Assembly (NCBI GenBank): GCA_028277485.1
Contig: JANQGE010000108.1
Span: 1 to 9,022, forward strand
Direction of reading: 5' to 3'
Origin: Chlorobium sp.
Lineage (GTDB): Bacteria > Bacteroidota > Chlorobiia > Chlorobiales > Chlorobiaceae
Length of the DNA: 9,022 nt
Below, piece after piece: positions 6,954 to 9,022 of the stretch. A model generated the notes under the pieces. It saw only the letters and a program-made list of their open reading frames with translations. It was not told the DNA's origin and did not search any database. The translations under genes were made by a program, and so were the position numbers. How positions within the stretch are numbered: the first letter of the stretch is position 1; every line of letters starts with the position of its first letter.

Positions 6954-7145
6954 CAAAAGTTAAAAATCTGAAACCATCATATCACCTGTGAGCAAGAGAA
7001 AATCTGGCATGAAGGCAACTAAAAAACGAAAGCACTTTCGTGATCGACAAATGCAAAAGATTTATGACAATGAAAAACCTACGGAAGGCGCAGTAAAGTT
7101 CATAACTTCACATTTTATTGCTGAAGGCTCCTTTTTTGACTTTTG
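6954..7145. repeat. Inverted repeat arms bounding the spacer upstream of tsaE
   Basis: CAAAAGTTAAAAA (6954-6966) and TTTTTGACTTTTG (7133-7145) are inverted copies matching at 12 of 13 positions. The mismatch would be a G-U pair in plus-strand RNA. Each arm is embedded in a longer degenerate tract (GGCAAAGGG on the left, TTTTGAATTTTGACC on the right). The enclosed 166 bp hold the candidate terminator and no convincing gene. This could be the termini of a small MITE-like element. No target-site duplication is evident. Confidence 0.4.
7021..7041 (-). terminator. Candidate intrinsic terminator after the DUF1015 gene
   Basis: Read on the minus strand, ACGAAAG, a short TG centre and CTTTCGT form a stem of six or seven pairs, followed by TTTTTT. 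It lies about 124 bases past the DUF1015 stop codon and 86 bases upstream of the tsaE start. The stem has modest GC content and the loop is tight (four bases if the inner pair opens), so strength is uncertain. If it is active, tsaE needs its own promoter downstream of it. Confidence 0.45.
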
Positions 7146-7164
7146 AATTTTGACCTTTGACTTC

Positions 7165-8436
7165 CTAAAGTCTGTGCATTACTAATCCTGTCATAATCTT
7201 CGGATAAAAATACGTCGATTTCTGCGGCATAACCTCACCCCCGCCGGAGATGTCGAGCACCTGCCGCACGGTTGTCGGCTTGACGATAAACCCGATCTGG
7301 ATGTCTCCTTTCTCGACAGCATCGAACACCTCACGGTCGTCCTCTTCATAGATCAGGTTTGTCTGGCTGCGCATCGCCTCGGGTGTAATGCCGAGCATCC
7401 TTTGCAGAACCAGCTCATGCAGGACAACCACGCTGAGCTGCAAGAGCGGAGCCGGCACCGAGTCGCCAAGCAGCGTTTCGGGAGGATTTTTAAGCCGGAT
7501 TCCCCAGACGCCCGCCGAAGTGACAACGCCATAGACATGGTTTGAAGATTCGCTTTCAAGGTAGTGCCTCAACTCATCTCTGCCACCGAGCGGTTTCACC
7601 TCGAAGTTCGTGCTCAAGGTATCGATCAAACTTTCGGGATTGAACTGTTCGAGGTTGTGCACCATCCTGTGCAGCGGGAAAATGATCAATCCTTCGTCGA
7701 AGATGTTTGCGAGGTAGATGAGAATGAAGTTATACGGCTCGCTGCCGGTATGCGAAGGATTTTCCTCCGCGCGGAGGTTGCGGTAGTTTACCCCGGTCTC
7801 GTAACGGTGATGCCCGTCGGCGATATAGACCTGGCGGTCGAGCAACACCTGCTGCACCGCTGCGACAATATCGGGATCAGTCATCTTCCAGAGCCGGTTC
7901 CGCACACCCTGGAACGCCGCATCGATAACCGGCTCATGCGTTGCGGCAAACTCCTCGATCGCCCTGTCTGCCTGCAACTGCCCGTCGGCATACAACCCGA
8001 AAATGCTGCTGATATTGGCCTGTGTCCGCTTGAACAGGTTCAGCCGGTCTTTCTTCGGCCCGGAGAGCGTCCGCTCATGCGGCAACACCTTTTTCTCGCT
8101 GAACTCGTGCAGACGCAGAGCGCAGAAAAAGCCTTTCCGTGTATAGGTGTTTCCTTCGGGGTCGGTATATGTCTGGAAATAGGGATAGAGCGCAGGTTCG
8201 TCATCCTGCATCAGAACCCCCTCCCGCATCCATTGTGCCAGCCTCTCCGCCGCCGACCCGTATGGGTCTTCTTCCTTCGGCAGCTCCAGCCGCACCGCGT
8301 TGTAGGACGAACTGTCGTAGAGTTCCTCTTGCATCGAGGGCGGGATAATGTCATACGGCGGACAGATGATGGTACCCATGTCACCTGCGGTTTCAGGATC
8401 GTACCGCAAACCCATGAAAGGACGGATCTCAGGCAT
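7165..8436 (-). CDS. DUF1015 family protein (unknown function)
   Basis: A conserved bacterial family without an established biochemical role. The 423-residue product is full length for the family. Hallmarks are the N-terminal IRPFMGLRY (4-12), CPPYDII (25-31), LPHERTLSGPKKDRL (118-132), ADGHHRYETG (206-215) and the C-terminal MPQKSTYFYPK (403-413). It has no signal peptide or membrane segment and should be cytoplasmic. The DGHHR motif resembles the active-site or nucleotide motif of ParB/Srx-fold enzymes such as archaeal serine kinase SerK; that link is an inference from the motif alone. The start is ATG at 8436, without a Shine-Dalgarno sequence. A weak minus-strand promoter (TTGGGG at 8483-8488, TATAAC at 8459-8464, 18 bases apart) lies upstream. 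A probable terminator downstream suggests it is transcribed separately from tsaE. Confidence 0.92.
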   Translation of the reverse strand: MPEIRPFMGLRYDPETAGDMGTIICPPYDIIPPSMQEELYDSSSYNAVRLELPKEEDPYGSAAERLAQWMREGVLMQDDEPALYPYFQTYTDPEGNTYTRKGFFCALRLHEFSEKKVLPHERTLSGPKKDRLNLFKRTQANISSIFGLYADGQLQADRAIEEFAATHEPVIDAAFQGVRNRLWKMTDPDIVAAVQQVLLDRQVYIADGHHRYETGVNYRNLRAEENPSHTGSEPYNFILIYLANIFDEGLIIFPLHRMVHNLEQFNPESLIDTLSTNFEVKPLGGRDELRHYLESESSNHVYGVVTSAGVWGIRLKNPPETLLGDSVPAPLLQLSVVVLHELVLQRMLGITPEAMRSQTNLIYEEDDREVFDAVEKGDIQIGFIVKPTTVRQVLDISGGGEVMPQKSTYFYPKIMTGLVMHRL

Positions 8437-8438
8437 AG

Positions 8439-8466
8439 TTGTAAGAGTATTTATTCTTGTTATAAT
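8439..8466 (+). promoter_or_regulatory. Candidate sigma-70 promoter facing away from the DUF1015 gene
   Basis: TTGTAA (8439-8444) and the exact consensus TATAAT (8461-8466) are separated by 16 bases on the plus strand. Transcription would start near 8473 and cross the hairpin at 8499-8517 towards the PIN-domain gene at 8636, giving that gene a leader of about 160 bases. No reading frame of note lies between. The region is AT-rich, so a chance match is possible. Confidence 0.35.
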
Positions 8467-8491
8467 GCCTTACCTGTTGCTTCCCCAAGAT

Positions 8492-8517
8492 AAAAAAAGC
8501 CGGGCATATCGCCCGGC
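8492..8517 (-). terminator. Intrinsic terminator facing left
   Basis: Perfect 7-base GC-rich arms GCCGGGC (8499-8505) and GCCCGGC (8511-8517) enclose ATATC. On the minus strand the stem is followed directly by T7 (8498-8492), the standard form of a Rho-independent terminator. No minus-strand gene lies to its right within the window, so its transcript is not identified. It may insulate the DUF1015 gene from transcription coming from the right. Confidence 0.8.
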
Positions 8518-8599
8518 AAACAGAGCAGAATATCCTGATAAAGCATCAACCCTGTAATACAGATAGCTTAGTTAAGCATTTCTCATTGGATGTATTCAC

Positions 8600-8634
8600 T
8601 TGGCTGGAGCACAATTATTTTGTACAATTGTACA
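8600..8634 (+). promoter_or_regulatory. Promoter with overlapping palindromic operator for the PIN-domain gene
   Basis: TTGGCT (8600-8605) and TACAAT (8623-8628) are spaced by 17 bases. The -10 lies inside a perfect 14-bp palindrome, TGTACAATTGTACA (8621-8634), which ends one base before the start codon. Such placement is typical of operators bound by antitoxin or toxin-antitoxin complexes. If this promoter is used, transcription would start at or within a base of the ATG, giving a leaderless mRNA. The palindrome is observed directly; promoter and operator roles are inferred. Confidence 0.5.
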
Positions 8635-8635
8635 C

Positions 8636-9022
8636 ATGAGAATCATTGCCGATACGAATATTTTTCTTGCAGCCGCTCTCGAAGAGCCTGAAAAGGAACA
8701 GATTATCGCCTTAACATCCGGCCATGAACTTGTTGCCCCGGAAATTCTTCCTTATGAGGTGGGCAACGCTTTAACCGCCTTAGTGAAAAAGGCTGTGCTT
8801 GCTACCGATGAAGTTACTACCATATGGGAAATTGTCATGAAAATTCCTGTGCAACTCACTGCAATAGATATCGGTTCTGCTTTAAGGATTGCGACCGCAC
8901 ACGAGCTTTATGCATATGACGCGTATTTTCTTGAATGCGCAATGCGTATGAGAAGTCCCTTACTAACGCTTGACAGAAAAATGGAGACTGTCGCAGGCAA
9001 GATTGGAATTCAGACCTTGGAG
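8636..9022 (+). CDS. PIN-domain ribonuclease, VapC-type toxin (3' end outside window)
   Basis: The product probably cleaves RNA with Mg2+ as the toxin of a type II toxin-antitoxin pair. 129 codons are visible and no stop is reached; family members are usually about 125-145 residues, so little is missing. The PIN acidic residues are all in place: D6 in MRIIADTNIFL, E41 in PYEVGNAL, D95 in YDAYFLECA, and D113 in LLTLDRKM. Translation starts at ATG 8636 with no Shine-Dalgarno sequence; a perfect palindrome ends at 8634. VapC genes normally follow a vapB antitoxin gene, but every frame upstream is broken by stops. Either the antitoxin gene lies downstream beyond the window, or this copy is an orphan. 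It is the only plus-strand gene well supported here. Confidence 0.9.
   Translation, partial: MRIIADTNIFLAAALEEPEKEQIIALTSGHELVAPEILPYEVGNALTALVKKAVLATDEVTTIWEIVMKIPVQLTAIDIGSALRIATAHELYAYDAYFLECAMRMRSPLLTLDRKMETVAGKIGIQTLE

Noticed and set aside
7009..7146. Plus-strand 45-codon frame with a basic N-terminus (GTG at 6988 would extend it) in the spacer between tsaE and the DUF1015 gene.
   Set aside because: Its KKRKHFRD segment is encoded by the terminator-like hairpin at 7021-7041, and its last codons lie in the degenerate TTTTGAATTTTGACC repeat tract. There is no Shine-Dalgarno sequence. Most likely non-coding.
7564..8493. Open 309-codon plus-strand frame.
   Set aside because: Antisense to the intact DUF1015 gene; composition is that of a complement frame and no family is recognisable.
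8465..8557. Plus-strand 30-codon frame starting at the ATG overlapping TATAAT, considered as a missing antitoxin.
   Set aside because: Most of it is encoded by the terminator hairpin and its A-tract. The peptide shows no DNA-binding fold or antitoxin motif, and it ends 78 bases before the toxin gene.
1..9022. CRISPR arrays, tRNA or rRNA genes, insertion-sequence transposases and integrases.
   Set aside because: I looked for regularly spaced repeats, tRNA-like sequences and transposase motifs on both strands by eye and saw none. Only short dispersed repeats are present.

Overview
This window is a stretch of bacterial chromosome made mostly of housekeeping genes. Six complete protein genes lie in one block on the minus strand. 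One truncated toxin-like gene points the other way at the right edge. The best guess for the source is a green sulfur bacterium (Chlorobiaceae, Chlorobiota). This is an inference from three things: the style of the protein sequences, the near absence of Shine-Dalgarno sequences, and the spacers filled with short degenerate repeats (TTCGACCCCGA-type cores, CGGTAT tandems, TTTTGAATTTTGACC-type tracts). No 16S gene or other decisive marker is present.

Reading in the direction of transcription (right to left), the block is: a DUF1015 protein of unknown function (8436-7165), tsaE (6935-6507), tsaB (6365-5691), rsfS (5351-4929), gyrA (4836-2350) and pyrG (2213-513). tsaE and tsaB encode two partners in synthesis of the tRNA modification t6A; the third, tsaD, is not in view. 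rsfS encodes the ribosomal silencing factor, gyrA the DNA gyrase A subunit, and pyrG CTP synthase. They share the theme of core information processing and nucleotide supply, but spacers of 92-339 bp separate them. A possible intrinsic terminator follows the DUF1015 gene. This is therefore probably a co-oriented cluster with several promoters, not one tight operon.

The spacers carry most of the unexplained structure. A mosaic repeat occurs downstream of pyrG (371-505) and between tsaB and rsfS (5543-5651), with a shorter relative between tsaE and tsaB (6390-6447). The spacer between tsaE and the DUF1015 gene has near-identical 13-bp inverted arms at its two ends. The leftmost 330 bp hold no convincing gene, only two short reading frames that may be remnants.

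On the right, a PIN-domain (VapC-type) toxin gene starts at 8636 on the plus strand and runs off the window. A perfect 14-bp palindrome ends one base before its start codon and overlaps a plausible -10 element, as in an autoregulated toxin-antitoxin operator, but no antitoxin gene lies upstream. Between it and the DUF1015 gene are a textbook intrinsic terminator facing left, with no gene in view to terminate, and a near-consensus promoter facing right.

I found no clearly new multi-gene system. The points most worth a second look are valine at the quinolone-target position of GyrA, the VapC arrangement with its neighbouring terminator, the spacer repeat family, and a ParB/SerK-like DGHHR motif in the DUF1015 protein.
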